Origin: Merluccius polli
Lineage: Eukaryota; Chordata; Actinopteri; Gadiformes; Merlucciidae
DNA: 64,000 bases
Direction of reading: 5' to 3'
Assembly: GCA_030340625.1 (NCBI GenBank)
Contig: JAOPHQ010002864.1
Span: 166,554 to 230,553, forward strand
Made by a program: the position numbers and the translations under genes. Below are positions 52,917 to 62,321 of this stretch, piece after piece (position 1 is the first letter of the stretch; each line of letters opens with the position of its first letter). Below the pieces are notes generated by a model, which saw only the letters and a program-made list of their open reading frames with translations, ran no database searches and had not been told where the DNA came from.

Positions 52917-54770
52917 ACTGATTCATTGACTTACAATCACTGCGTGATTCTGTTTTTTCAGGCTTTCTTTCACACTTAACTGTTGACGAATTTGCTGCAA
53001 GCTTATCAAGTGCAACACACAAAGAAGTCAATAACTTCCTGGTCACACAAATCGGAGAAATTAAATATCAAAATCAAGTTCGGCCCGTGGAATCCGTGTA
53101 TCATTCGTTCTTTTTATATTCAATTGAGAATCCAAAATCGGAAAATGAAAAAACGATTTGTTATTGCCTTATTCGTTTAAGAATCTGATACCAAAAAACA
53201 AATAACGGTTTGTTTTTTGTACTTTCGATGTTATGGTCAGATCAAAAATAGGAAATGAAAAAACTGGGCCACGAGCCGAACTTGATTTTGATATTTAATT
53301 TCTCCGATTTGTGTGACCAGGAAGTCTTATATTTATATTGACTATTGATCCAATCACAGCCCTCTCCATCTCTTTGTCCGATACATGTCTTTTTCACTTA
53401 TGGTCGTGTTGAACACAGAATCTTCCAACACTCATTTCAGAGCATCGCTGGATGCCCATCTGCTACAGCATGGTGGAAATCTCTGCATGCGTCTTGCCAG
53501 TTTCAAATAAGTCTTTAATTAACGTATGGTTCCAGTGCGGCCATGGTGTCGATACCAAATTACTCCAAATAATACTGATTCATTGACTTACAATCACTGC
53601 GTGATTCTGTTTTTTCAGGCTTTCTTTCACACTTAACTGTTGACGAATTTGCTGCAAGCTTATCAAGTGCAACACACAAAGAAGTCAATAACTTCCTGGT
53701 CACACAAATCGGAGAAATTAAATATCAAAATCAAGTTCGGCCCGTAATCCGTGTATCATTCGTTCTTTACATATTCAATTGAGAATCCAAAATCGGAAAA
53801 TGAAAAAAGCAATTTGTTATTTCCTTATTCGTTTATGAATCTGATACCAAAAAACAAATGACGGTTTGTTTTTCGTACTTTCGATTTTATGCTCTGATCA
53901 AAAATAGGAAATTAAAAAACGGGGCCACGGGCCGAACTTGATTTTGATTATCATTTAATTTCTCCGATTTGTGTGACCAGGAAGTTATTGACTTCTTTGT
54001 GTGTTGCACTTGATAAGCTTGCAGCAAATTCGTCAACAGTTAAGTGTGAAAGAAAGCCTGAAAAAACAGAATCACGCAGTGATTGTAAGTCAATGAATCA
54101 GTATTATTTGGAGTAATTTGGTGTCGACACCATGGCCGCACTGGAACCATACGTTAATTAAAGACTTATTTGAAACTGGCAAGACGCATGCAGAGATTTC
54201 CACCATACTGCAGCAGATGGGCATCCAGCGATGCTCTGAAATGAGTGTTGGAAGATTCTGTGTTCAACACGACCAAAGTGAAAAAGACATGTATCGGACA
54301 AAGAGATGGAGAGGGCTGTGATTGGATCAATATAAGTCAATATAAATATAAGACTTCCTGGTCACACAAATCGGAGAAATTAAATATCAAAATCAAGTTC
54401 GGCCCGTGGCCCCGTTTTTTAATTTCCTATTTTTGATCAGAGCATAAAATCGAAAGTACGAAAAACAAACCGTTATTTGTTTTTTGGTATCAGATTCATA
54501 AACGAATAAGGAAATAACAAATTGCTTTTTCATTTTCCGATTCTGGATTCTCAATTGAATATGTAAAGAACGAATGATACACGGATTCCGTGGCCCCGTT
54601 TTTTAATTTCCTATTTTTGATCAGAGCATAAAATCGAAAGTACGAAAAACAAACCGGTATTGTTTTTTGGTATCAGATTCATAAACGAATAAGGAAATAA
54701 CAAATTGCTTTTTCATTTTCCGATTTTGGATTCTCAATTGAATATGTAAAGAACGAATGATACACGGATT
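52917..54770. repeat. Composite array, right units (direct and inverted)
   Basis: Two direct units switch at about 53,985 to inverted copies, so 53,580-53,985 and its mirror to about 54,410 form a long palindrome-like structure. The block tgacgaatttgctgcaagc occurs in direct (52985, 53641) and inverted (about 54017) orientation. Confidence 0.8.
54118..54321 (+). CDS. Helix-turn-helix-like short frame in the composite element
   Basis: No ATG; the frame is entered at TTG 54118. It reads WPHWNHTLIKDLFETGKTHA, EISTILQQMGIQRCSEMSVG and RFCVQHDQSEKDMYRTKRW. The pattern LIKDLFETGKTHAEIS...GIQ...SVGRFC resembles the helix-turn-helix at the N-terminus of some DDE-transposase or integrase-like proteins. 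Near-identical copies lie on the minus strand at about 47,880-48,010 and 53,410-53,540. No catalytic domain is present. It could be a leftover of the transposase that once moved this family, or a short protein of its own; I cannot choose from sequence alone. Confidence 0.4.
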   Translation: MVSTPWPHWNHTLIKDLFETGKTHAEISTILQQMGIQRCSEMSVGRFCVQHDQSEKDMYRTKRWRGL

Positions 54771-54910
54771 GGCCCACTCCACTCAGCTCTTGTTAATTTG
54801 ACCTGCTTTATCCAACTGTTACGGATTTTTTCATCTTTCGGAAACCTATGAAGGCTTACTCCATGCTGGTTAGTGTTGCTACAACCCGCCACGATACAGC
54901 GATTAACCAT
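54771..54910 (-). pseudogene. THAP-domain exon, N-terminal half with start codon
   Basis: ATG at 54910-54908 opens MVNRCIVAGCSNTNQHGVSL, followed by HRFPKDEKIRNSWIKQVKLT and RAEWSG up to the insertion edge. CIVAGC supplies the first two zinc ligands (C-x4-C). The invariant Trp (NSW) and Pro (RFPKD) of THAP fingers are present. The frame continues without shift into 47554-47353 when the 7.2-kb insertion and one TSD copy are ignored. The start matches the usual THAP position at the very N-terminus. The upstream flank (54911-55180) lacks element sequence and could be the promoter and 5' UTR. Confidence 0.82.
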
Positions 54911-55185
54911 TGTTACTAAAGTTTTTCAGCCCGAAAACTCGCAGCTCTCAATGCAATTACAGTCAGATCGAACTGAAGGTCCCGCTAATGACGAGTCAGA
55001 CTCATGTGATCTTTTAAGACCTTTTTTCCAAGGCGGAGCTTAGGGGAGGAGAAAAGAGGAAAAATACCTCTTATGAAAACGTCTTACAACTTAACTAAAT
55101 CTCCCTCAGAAATGTAAGGTCTCTCTCCGGACGCATTAACACACATGTGAATTAATATGGACTTATAATTTCTTAACTTAGGCGA
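54911..55185. promoter_or_regulatory. Putative upstream region of the THAP exon
   Basis: No coding sequence. It contains AP-1-like tgacgagtcagactca near 54,988 and GC-richer aaggcggagcttagggg at 55,030. Assigned only by position upstream of the ATG. Confidence 0.25.
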
Positions 55186-55300
55186 CCTTTAAAACGGGCC
55201 CTCTCTCTTGGACTCATCCCACTTCCGCTTGTGCACTTTGACGTACACCCAGTCGCCAGGTCGTTGTTGCTTTGGCCTGGTGGCTGGCATGTCTCCTGGA
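55186..55300 (-). pseudogene. ERV integrase C-terminal fragment
   Basis: The minus strand reads RPGDWVYVKVHKRKWDESKR followed by EGP, the C-terminal (SH3-like) domain signature of gamma/epsilon-type retroviral integrases. Only about 40 residues are recognisable. It is an isolated scrap, not demonstrably part of the LTR at 56.8 kb. Confidence 0.6.
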
Positions 55301-55304
55301 ACCA

Positions 55305-55340
55305 CTATATTTAAACAGGTCTGCACCTGTTTAAATATAG
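55305..55340. repeat. Perfect 16-bp inverted repeat
   Basis: ctatatttaaacaggt, loop ctgc, then the exact reverse complement. Confidence 0.9.
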
Positions 55341-55695
55341 CTAGGTGGAGAGCAGAGAGATGTTGTGCAAAGGTGAGTAGTTTGTTCTGACACTGTTCAG
55401 TTTGATGCTGTTTGACATCTCATGTCACCTCTTCTTGAAAGAAGCGTTTATTTTTTACATCCGGCTGTGCCTTTTTCAAATTGACAAGGAAGAGAGAATA
55501 TTTTCCACAGCTCACGAGTCACACGACCGACTGACTGCGGTGATTGCCGAAAGCACCATATTGAAGTGAGCTTTAAGGTTTAGCATTGGATTTAGGTTTC
55601 CTGAACAACTTTTACAAAAGTTGACTCGGTGTGTAGATGCATATTGGCAAATTGCCACATTTATGTTCCATAGGAGCACACTATTTGTGATGTGT
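55341..55695. other. Non-coding interval
   Basis: No recognised feature. Confidence 0.4.
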
Positions 55696-55825
55696 TCACA
55701 TTCCAGGAGCACAGTATTTCTGGTGTGTTGCTAAGTTTAACATGTAGGCTTCCTTGGTCTGCATGGGTTTAAAACATATTTTACAGACAGGCTTTGTGGT
55801 GTCTGTGGGCTTGCCCCTGACTGTC
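55696..55825 (-). pseudogene. BED zinc-finger scrap (hAT-derived)
   Basis: The minus frame reads KPTDTTKPVCKICFKPMQTK followed by NLATHQKY, the C-x2-C...H pattern of a BED finger as in ZBED1-like hAT transposases. The first part of the BED domain and the transposase body are absent. Confidence 0.55.
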
Positions 55826-56024
55826 GGCTTTGTAAGCAAAATAATGCCATATTTCGCTCTGTGTGTCGGCAAGTGTCTCGTTTTGTTCTTGTCATAATGA
55901 ACGCCACCGGTTGGCATGCCTACTATGCATGCAGGGAGCAGGAGAGCGCTGCACACACGCACAGCCCCGCTGTTGCAAAAACAGTCAGTCATTAAGGTCC
56001 TTTTAGATATCTATGTCTCTAAGC

Positions 56025-56088
56025 TACTTGGACCCTGAATTTCCCCTAGGGGTAAATAAAGTTTATATCTATTTATCTATCTATCAGA
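56025..56088. mobile_element. LINE/SINE 3' tail scrap
   Basis: gaatttcccctaggggtaaataaag followed by tatc repeats resembles the 3' end of teleost LINE/SINE copies that finish in a (TATC)n tail. Confidence 0.45.
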
Positions 56089-56795
56089 CGCGTAGTGAAT
56101 AAACGATGCGAAAAAGCGAGAAAAAAAGTTGGACAAACAAAATCAAGTTAACCATCAGTTACGACATAAATATGCAGCATTTTCTAATAAGAATCGTGCT
56201 GGTGAAAAAGACCGATAACCTCATATATATAGTGAAGACGAGCTCATGCTCCGTCCTTTCACCAAAATGTCTTATGTATTTAGAGGATTCAATTATAATG
56301 GAGTTCCACGGGGGATTATGATAAGTGGTGTGTCTGGATGTGCATTTGGAGCATTTTTTAATACATCCATGTTTTGGAGATTGTTTACCTGTTTGATAAC
56401 TAAAAGTAGGCTATCACTCTTTTGGAGAACTTTTGCAACAACTGCAAACCGTCATGTTATCAAACGCAACCACGTATTGGTATACTGAAAGTATAGTATT
56501 TTTTCGCCTGGGATATTGTAATACTAATAGTCTAGACATACATAAGCATAGCATTCATATTGCTCTATGGCCTTTAATTAATTACCTTTAAGTAATTACC
56601 TTTAAAAAGGTAATTACAGGTAAAGTATGAATGTAGCTGCACATGCTGAATTGATGGGACTGCGTAGTGTCGACACATAAAGCCAGAGGCAAACCAGCAG
56701 CATGGATGCTTGTCCTGCACTAGTGATTAATAGCAGCTGTTGGTAGACCACAATAACAGCTTCTGCTTGTTCATGAGGGTTCTGATCTTTTTCTC
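56089..56795. other. Non-coding interval
   Basis: No recognised gene. It includes a palindromic patch around 56575-56630 (attacctttaa words on both strands). Confidence 0.4.
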
Positions 56796-57384
56796 TGTTG
56801 TCTATTTGGATGGAGTCATCTAACTTTTCTTGAACCCTGGAAGTTTACGGATATCCGGGAAACAAAGTGAGCTGACACAGTGGTTACTGTTTGTAAACAC
56901 AATGCTTCTGATTTATTCAGGCTGTTAGGACATAGAGATATATAGATATACAGTATCAAAAACAAGTAAGTAGCGTATGTGGCGGCCCTGTCCAAAATCA
57001 CATGCTCAGCCCCCCCCCCCGAAAACAATGTCTGATAATTTGAAGAAGCAAAACAATATCACAGAGTACTAGCTGTAGGCACAAGGCCTACACAAGAGGG
57101 GAGGGACATTTTCCTTGGGCTGGAGAACAGATAAGGTGGTTTCTCTGCCCTCGCACATTTAGTCTAAACATGAAGAATAGCCACACAGTGAAGTGGACAG
57201 TTACCATCACACAAATATAATAAAGAATAATACCAAGTTCATATTGACATACCATACTAAAAGAATAACAAACATAGACAGGAGTTGTGAATAATATTTT
57301 TCGTATAAGCCTTAATGCCGAAGATTATCGTTTCAAGATATGCAGCGTCATAGCAGAATTTGAGCATTTTACAATTCCCCAACA
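56796..57384 (-). mobile_element. Candidate ERV LTR
   Basis: On the minus strand it starts TGTTGGGGAATTG, has gaataaatc (polyadenylation signal) at about 56,920 and ends near ...GACAACA. A purine-rich accaaagagggcaat directly precedes it (57385-57400), like a polypurine tract. No TSD or partner LTR was found, so boundaries are tentative. Confidence 0.45.
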
Positions 57385-57738
57385 ATTGCCCTCTTTGGTA
57401 ACCATACCTCCAAGAACAGGGATTGTACTCTAGTTTAAGACGTGAGGGAGACTAAAAAGGAATGAAAACAATAAACACCTATTTCAAAACCTAAGCAATG
57501 AGCATTTACCAGTACAGTAAGTATGCTATGTCCATAAGCAATTGTCCCTACCTGGAGCCTTATACATGTAATGTAAAATAACCTTAAAGCATAAGAGCAG
57601 GTGCCTTTTTGATTTAAGAATCAAAAAGAGGATCCCTAAAACAAACATACTGGCATCACTTCTTCAGTCAGCACATAAACTTAAAACAATATTTTTCAAT
57701 CTTTGAACGCTAATATTCGCCATAGTGTTTTTATTTGT

Positions 57739-58026
57739 TTATTTGAACTTCTGACGTTTACTTCGCCTCCAAGGATTCCAGGTGGAGGCCAACAACGTGC
57801 GAGCACGGTAGTTGGTCACCTGTCTTGTTAATAATGGATGGGTAGAAAACATATTACCACAATCTAATTCAACAGTGAATCCCACCCCTGGTCTCAACGT
57901 GGTGTTGAGGACCCACAGGAACATCTTTAGCATTGTAGACCCCAGCCATGTATGTGTCATGTAATCATCATTCACCCAGACTCTGGAGGACCTCCCAATT
58001 TGTTGTCCTATTGGTCTACTTCCCAA
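57739..58026 (-). pseudogene. Possible ERV env fragment
   Basis: A 95-residue minus frame ends TWNPWRRSKRQKFK; the RRSKR stretch resembles a furin site between retroviral Env subunits. It lies upstream (in minus orientation) of the candidate polypurine tract and LTR, the expected place for env. No TM subunit is recognisable between it and the LTR. Weak; it may be chance. Confidence 0.25.
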
Positions 58027-58388
58027 GCATCCAATATCTCATCATGATCGTTACCCCATGATGGTACCGGGTACAGATCGGAAACTGGGGTAAACTGTGG
58101 AATCTCCATGTTCACTGCGCTAACCCTACCATTGTACCATTTTAGTGGAGGTATTTATCGGGCAATATTCTAAATATTCAGTATTAGTAGGCGTACTTGC
58201 CAAATCTACCAATAGATCATACTCACGACCTTCAATTGATAATTTTACGAGGCAGATGCTCATATTATCTGCTCAACTGCCAATGTAACGTGGTGCCCTC
58301 GGACTCCACTCTGCGGGCATCCCTATTCTTGATTAGGCCGCCCCCATGGCTGATTCCACGTCATGGAGTGGCATGGCTGGAGTTGCTG
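58027..58388. other. Non-coding interval
   Basis: No recognised feature. Confidence 0.4.
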
Positions 58389-58463
58389 CTGATGGTCATC
58401 CCCCTGAAACTGATGGTCAACCCCTTGGGACTGATTGTCAACCCCCAGAAACTGATGGTCAAC
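58389..58463. repeat. 21-bp tandem repeat x3.6
   Basis: Units of ctgatggtcaacccccagaa with small changes. Confidence 0.85.
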
Positions 58464-58800
58464 TAGTGCTTGGCGGTATACCAGTACATCCGGTATACCG
58501 GTACATCCAGTATACCGGTGTTAATTAGAGCCGGTGTTAACTAGAGCCGAAGGGTCTGTCCAAGGTTTCTGCCTTTTAACAGGCAGTTTTTCCTTGCCCC
58601 CGTGCCAAGTGCTTGCTCATGGTGGTACTGTTGGGTCTCTGTAAATGTTATTAGGAGTTTGGTCTAGACCTGCTCCACTTGAAAAGTGCCCTGAGATAAC
58701 TTCTGTTATGAATTGGCGCTATACAAATAAAATTGAATTGAATTGAATTAATTTCCTGTACGATATGAATTTTTCATAAACCGCCATACCGGTGAAACAA
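58464..58800. mobile_element. MITE-like element interrupted by an L2 tail
   Basis: The left edge tagtgcttggcggtatac leads into repeated palindromic ggtataccgg words; the right edge aaaccgccataccggtg is its inverted partner. Between them lies a 5'-truncated LINE tail. Confidence 0.5.
58537..58749 (+). mobile_element. L2-like LINE 3' tail, 5'-truncated
   Basis: agagccgaagggtctgtcc through attgaattgaattgaatt matches the end of the LINE at 48041-52916 (52711-52916) with very few differences, including the ATTGA tail. Confidence 0.9.
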
Positions 58801-59148
58801 TTGCTGTAACTCTTCAATAGGCAGTGAAGGGTGCTATGGCTGTGTAGTGTATTGAGAGTGGACCCTATTAACTGTTACACTGCCAAATAGCATGCTGGGT
58901 ACAGCTTGCTAGCCAGGCAGGTAACGTCAACGAAGAAAAGAAAGGAAAGATGGAGGACGAAGAAAGAAAGATTGGAGATGCAGCAGAAGAAATTGTACCC
59001 AAGAGAGGAGCTGTGTTTGTCGTTTGGAAGTTTTTTGGTTCTGGGTTTTTGCTTCAGCCACTCTGGTTGTTAGTGTGCTCCAGTTCTGGGGTTTAACATG
59101 GACGGCCACACCGGGAACTGGGAGAAAAGCATTGCCGCTGGAGTTCAG
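58801..59148. other. Non-coding interval
   Basis: No recognised coding sequence. Harbinger target sequence; CAG at 59146-59148 is one TSD copy. Confidence 0.45.
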
Positions 59149-59382
59149 GGGCCGTATTCACAAAGGATCTTAGGGCTAAAAGTAGCTCCTAACTGGCGAA
59201 TTTAGGAGAAACTCCTAAAAATAATGGGCGTTTCAGTCTTGAATTTAGGACTCCAATTTTTTTTCACTAAGAGCAATTCACAAAGTATTTTAGGCCTAAA
59301 AGTAGCACCTAAGTCTAGGAGAGCTTAAAAGTCCTCGAGAGGACTCCTAACTCAGTAAGACCTATTCACAAAGAATCGGAAA

Positions 59383-60082
59383 ATGGCTGCGAGACGAAAT
59401 GTTTTGGAGACAATGGAAGACTGTGAATTGATCAAGAGATATAGGCTAAATTGTGAGGGTATAAAACTTGTTGTGGAATTAGTGCGGGATGCAACAACAT
59501 CCCCGACTAACAGGAATAACCCGATTAGTCCGGAAATAAAATGTTTGGCAACACTACAATATTTAGCAACAGGGAAAATGCAACTTTGCAATGCCGACGA
59601 TTTAGGAATATCGCAACCATCAGTCAGCTGTGCCATAAACCAAACCATCAACGCGCTTTGTAGACCACATACTGTATCATCCAACAGTTTATCCGGTTTC
59701 CTTTGGACAATCAACAACTACACAGGATCAAATCCAACTTCATGGCAATTGCAGGTATGCCCGGTGTGGTCGGTGCGATTGACGGGACGCACATAAAAAT
59801 AATTGCGCCATCAAAAGATGAGGACGTGTTCGTCAATAGAAAGAAAGTACATTCCATCAACACGCAGATTGTTTTTGATGCAACTTTTAACATTCTTGAT
59901 GTTGTTGCAAAGTGGCCTGGGTCTACCCACGATTCGCGTATTTTAATGGAGAGCAGTCTGGGGCAGCTTTTTGAGAGGCACCATGTACCAGTTGGGTGTC
60001 ACTTGCTGGGTGAGAGAGGCTATCCCTGGCTCTTGACACCCTATCTCAATCCACAACCGGGAGCACAGTTAAAGTATAACAT
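59383..60082 (+). pseudogene. HARBI1-like transposase, exon 1
   Basis: ATG at 59383. The N-terminal helical DNA-binding part includes CLATLQYLATGKMQLCNADD and GISQPSVSCAINQ. A frameshift near 59,670 moves to the frame with HRIKSNFMAIAGMPGVVGAI and DGTHIKIIAPS (first catalytic Asp) and AKWPGSTHDSRI (second Asp), ending QPGAQLKYN at a consensus donor GTAAGT (60083). DDE transposases of this superfamily cut at the TIRs with the help of the Myb-like partner. The product would be broken by the frameshift. Confidence 0.88.
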
Positions 60083-60205
60083 GTAAGTGATTACGCAGAT
60101 TACGCTTAGTCCTATGCGTAAAAAACATCGTATTAGCTCTTTGTCGCCTTTTATTTGTTGAATCCATATTTATTATTGTTTACTGTTTTCCTCCATATAT
60201 GTTAG
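60083..60205 (+). other. Intron of the Harbinger transposase
   Basis: Starts GTAAGT and ends TTAG. Phase fits: the split codon joins exons so that AHK follows N, as in related transposases. Confidence 0.75.
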
Positions 60206-60428
60206 AGCACACAAAAATACATGAAATGTTGTGGAGAGAGGAATTGCGTAGATGAAACATCGATTTCATGTCCTGCACGGCGAAATACGCCTCAGCCCAG
60301 AGAGGGCAAGTACAGTGATCACTGTATGCGCCATTCTCCACAACCTCTGCAAGCGGAGGAACATTCCACAGCCACAGATGATGATGATGAAGTGGGTTGA
60401 ACAGTTGCACATTGTAATTCTTCTGTAA
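60206..60428 (+). pseudogene. HARBI1-like transposase, exon 2
   Basis: Reads AHKNT, a TGA at 60222-60224, NVVERGIA with the third catalytic residue Glu (codon 60234), a TAG at 60249-60251, then MKHRFHVLHGEIRL, TVITVCAILHNLCKRRNIPQ and a natural-looking end at 60426-60428. Both internal stops fit C-to-T change (CGA to TGA, CAG to TAG), as expected from decay of methylated or C-containing codons. Confidence 0.85.
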
Positions 60429-60591
60429 ATATTAAACAGAAAGGTTTTTCATGTAGCCTATTGCAATTATTGCATGCATACCCCTCAATCTCCTTTAGCA
60501 ACTCGACTGCAGGATCAGCTGCACCCTCAAGGCCAGTTATGCTGGTGTCAGAGCCTAGGACGGCGTACACCACTGATGTAACTGGCGACAA
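60319..60591 (-). pseudogene. Harbinger Myb-like protein, C-terminal part
   Basis: The minus frame LKEIEGYACNNCNRLHEKPF with GSDTSITGLEGAADPAVELL lies where the second Harbinger gene should end, overlapping exon 2 of the transposase on the opposite strand. Assigned mainly by position and acidic/Gly-rich composition. Confidence 0.5.
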
Positions 60592-60744
60592 TGGTTTTGG
60601 TGCAGAATCTCCTCCAACAAATTAAATTTCAGTTTCATTCAGTGTTTCATATCACTGTAGCCTTTGTTAATTGTAAATTTAAGTCATGCAAATGCATTTC
60701 CCAAATGAATGCAAGCAATGTTAATAATGGACTTACCTCCTCTC

Positions 60745-61491
60745 CAATAACCTATATGAAACAATCCAATCCGGCTTTCGAACCCACCCACAACCACAAA
60801 TCCCACACCACCCCTGTCTCACACGGAGTCCCCCTTGGCCCCATCCTCTTCATCCTCTACATGCTCCCACTTGGTCACATCATCCGCCGCCATGAACTTC
60901 ACTTTCACTGCTATGCCGACGACACTCAACTCTACATCACCTCCAAAACCATCTCTGTTCTCTCCACCCTCACCAACTGCCTCACCGACATAAAAACTTG
61001 GATGAACCACAACTTCCTCAAACTCAACAGCAATAAAACTGAAATTATAATCTTTGGCCCAAAATCCACCCTCCCCACCTCCCAGAACTTCTCACTCTGC
61101 ATCGATGGACACTCTGTCACTCCCTCCCCCCTGGTCAGAAACCTTGGCATCTACATGGACCCCGCACTCTCCTTCAAGTCACACATAAACCACGTCACCA
61201 AAATATCCTTCTTCCACCTCCGGAACATAGCACGCCTTCGACCCACTCTCTCCTTCTCAGCTGCCGAAACACTAATTCATGCCTTCATCGCCTCCAGACT
61301 CGACTACTGCAATAGCATCCTGTATGGTCTCCCCTCTTTTTCTTTTTTTCCCCCCTATCTACTCCCTGTGTATTGTTGTTTTGAGTATCTGTATGTGTTT
61401 GTATGCATGTATGTACTGTATGTATTGTCCTTTTGTATCTTTTTTGTTGTGTTTTTTGTAAAGCGTCTTTGGGTACCTAGAAAAGCGCTAC
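60745..61491 (+). mobile_element. L2/CR1-like LINE fragment nested in the Harbinger element
   Basis: The plus frame holds a short SGFR-type remnant, then TTPVSHGVPLGPILFILYML, FHCYADDTQLYITSK (catalytic), VRNLGIYMDPALSFKSHI and IASRLDYCNSILYGLP. The segment between the pre-RT piece and VSHGVP is deleted. It then runs into a pyrimidine-rich 3' UTR ending gtaaagcgtctttgggtacctagaaaagcgcta. It sits between the two parts of the Myb-like gene. It is a different subfamily from the LINEs at 42.7 and 48.0 kb. Confidence 0.8.
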
Positions 61492-61514
61492 GGCTCTTTA
61501 ATAGTCGGCAATCT

Positions 61515-61755
61515 CCAACCTACACTGTGATTGCAGCGCATACCACCTCTTTTCACAGTCGTCGGTAGAGCGACACACCGCAGGGAAGGAAGCATTGATG
61601 TTGATGTTGATGTTGATGTTTCTTCCCATGCCTCCTGCTTCTTCTTACTGGTCACTCCAGAGCCAAATTTCCCTTTTATTATTCCTCTCCTCTTCAGCAC
61701 AAACTGGGCCAGCAGTAACAATTGGTCCTGGGCTTATCTTCACTTTCATTCATCA
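61515..61755 (-). pseudogene. Harbinger Myb/SANT-like DNA-binding protein, N-terminal part
   Basis: On the minus strand, from an ATG near 61755: KPRTN, then an in-frame stop, RRGIIKGKFGSGVTSKKKQE and AWEE, a shift, and in the next frame INASFPAVCRSTDDCEKRWY. This is the trihelix-like Myb/SANT domain of the second PIF/Harbinger protein, which brings the transposase to the TIRs. A hexanucleotide repeat (61594-61620) sits in the coding sequence and probably caused the frameshift. Confidence 0.75.
61594..61620. repeat. (GATGTT)n hexanucleotide repeat in Myb-like gene
   Basis: Four to five units of ttgatg; on the minus strand it encodes alternating Asn-Ile. Confidence 0.85.
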
Positions 61756-62321
61756 TGATAGGGGGACTTGAACGGCGGTATGGGCTGTTATTTAAAGTGT
61801 TAAATTGCTGGAGATATGCTCATTGGATAATAGTTTGCAGGGTGCTTTTAATTGCCTCCTTGATTTAATGCAATTTACGTATTGTTTGCTTTTTCTCTCT
61901 CTCTTTAACGTGCATATAGGCTACAACATCATTATCGTGGTCTGCACAAACTTGTCATCATGCGTGTATTCTGCTAACTGCACTGTCCACAACTATTTGA
62001 TAGGAATTAATTTCTAGCCTAGGCTATTTCCTTGTTTTTCGGTGATTTAGTGGGCTCGTTTGTGGGATGTTGCAGATGAGTTTCACAGAGACCGCCTGCT
62101 CTGAACAACCAATCACCGTACTGACCGCTTCCAAACTCGTGCACGAGAGTCGACGTAATCCATAGCAACGGCGCGTCACTCTTAGTGATTTTTCCTTAGT
62201 ATGAGTAGGTCTCAGCGGCTTTGTGAATAACTTTTAAGAAAAAAATCCTGGTTAAAATGTTTAGCGCGCATTAGGAGCACTCCTAGCGGTAAGAATAGAT
62301 GCTTTGTGAATACGGCCCCAG

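Larger units (their letters stand above)
47555..54770. mobile_element. Composite element of ~655-bp repeats inserted in the THAP exon
   Basis: The termini are aatccgtgcatcattcg on the left and, inverted, aatccgtgtatcattcg on the right, with 6-bp TSD GGCCCA (47549-47554 and 54771-54776). The interior is an array: two direct units (from 47562 and 53095, the first split by the LINE at 48041-52916), a third start at 53751, and inverted units ending at about 54590 and 54770. Shared blocks include ttgagaatccaaaatcgg, ctgataccaaaaaacaaa and cgggccgaacttgatttt. The only coding candidate is a short helix-turn-helix-like frame present three times. The family is not recognised. Confidence 0.8.
59149..62318. 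mobile_element. PIF/Harbinger transposon with two genes
   Basis: TIRs gggccgtattcacaaag and, inverted, the same sequence at 62302-62318, with 3-bp TSD CAG (59146-59148 and 62319-62321), as expected for PIF/Harbinger. The subterminal word attcacaaag recurs at 59155, 59275 and 59363. It carries a HARBI1-like transposase (plus strand, one intron) and a Myb/SANT-like gene (minus strand, convergent), with an L2-like LINE fragment inserted in the second gene. Premature stops disable the transposase. Confidence 0.9.
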
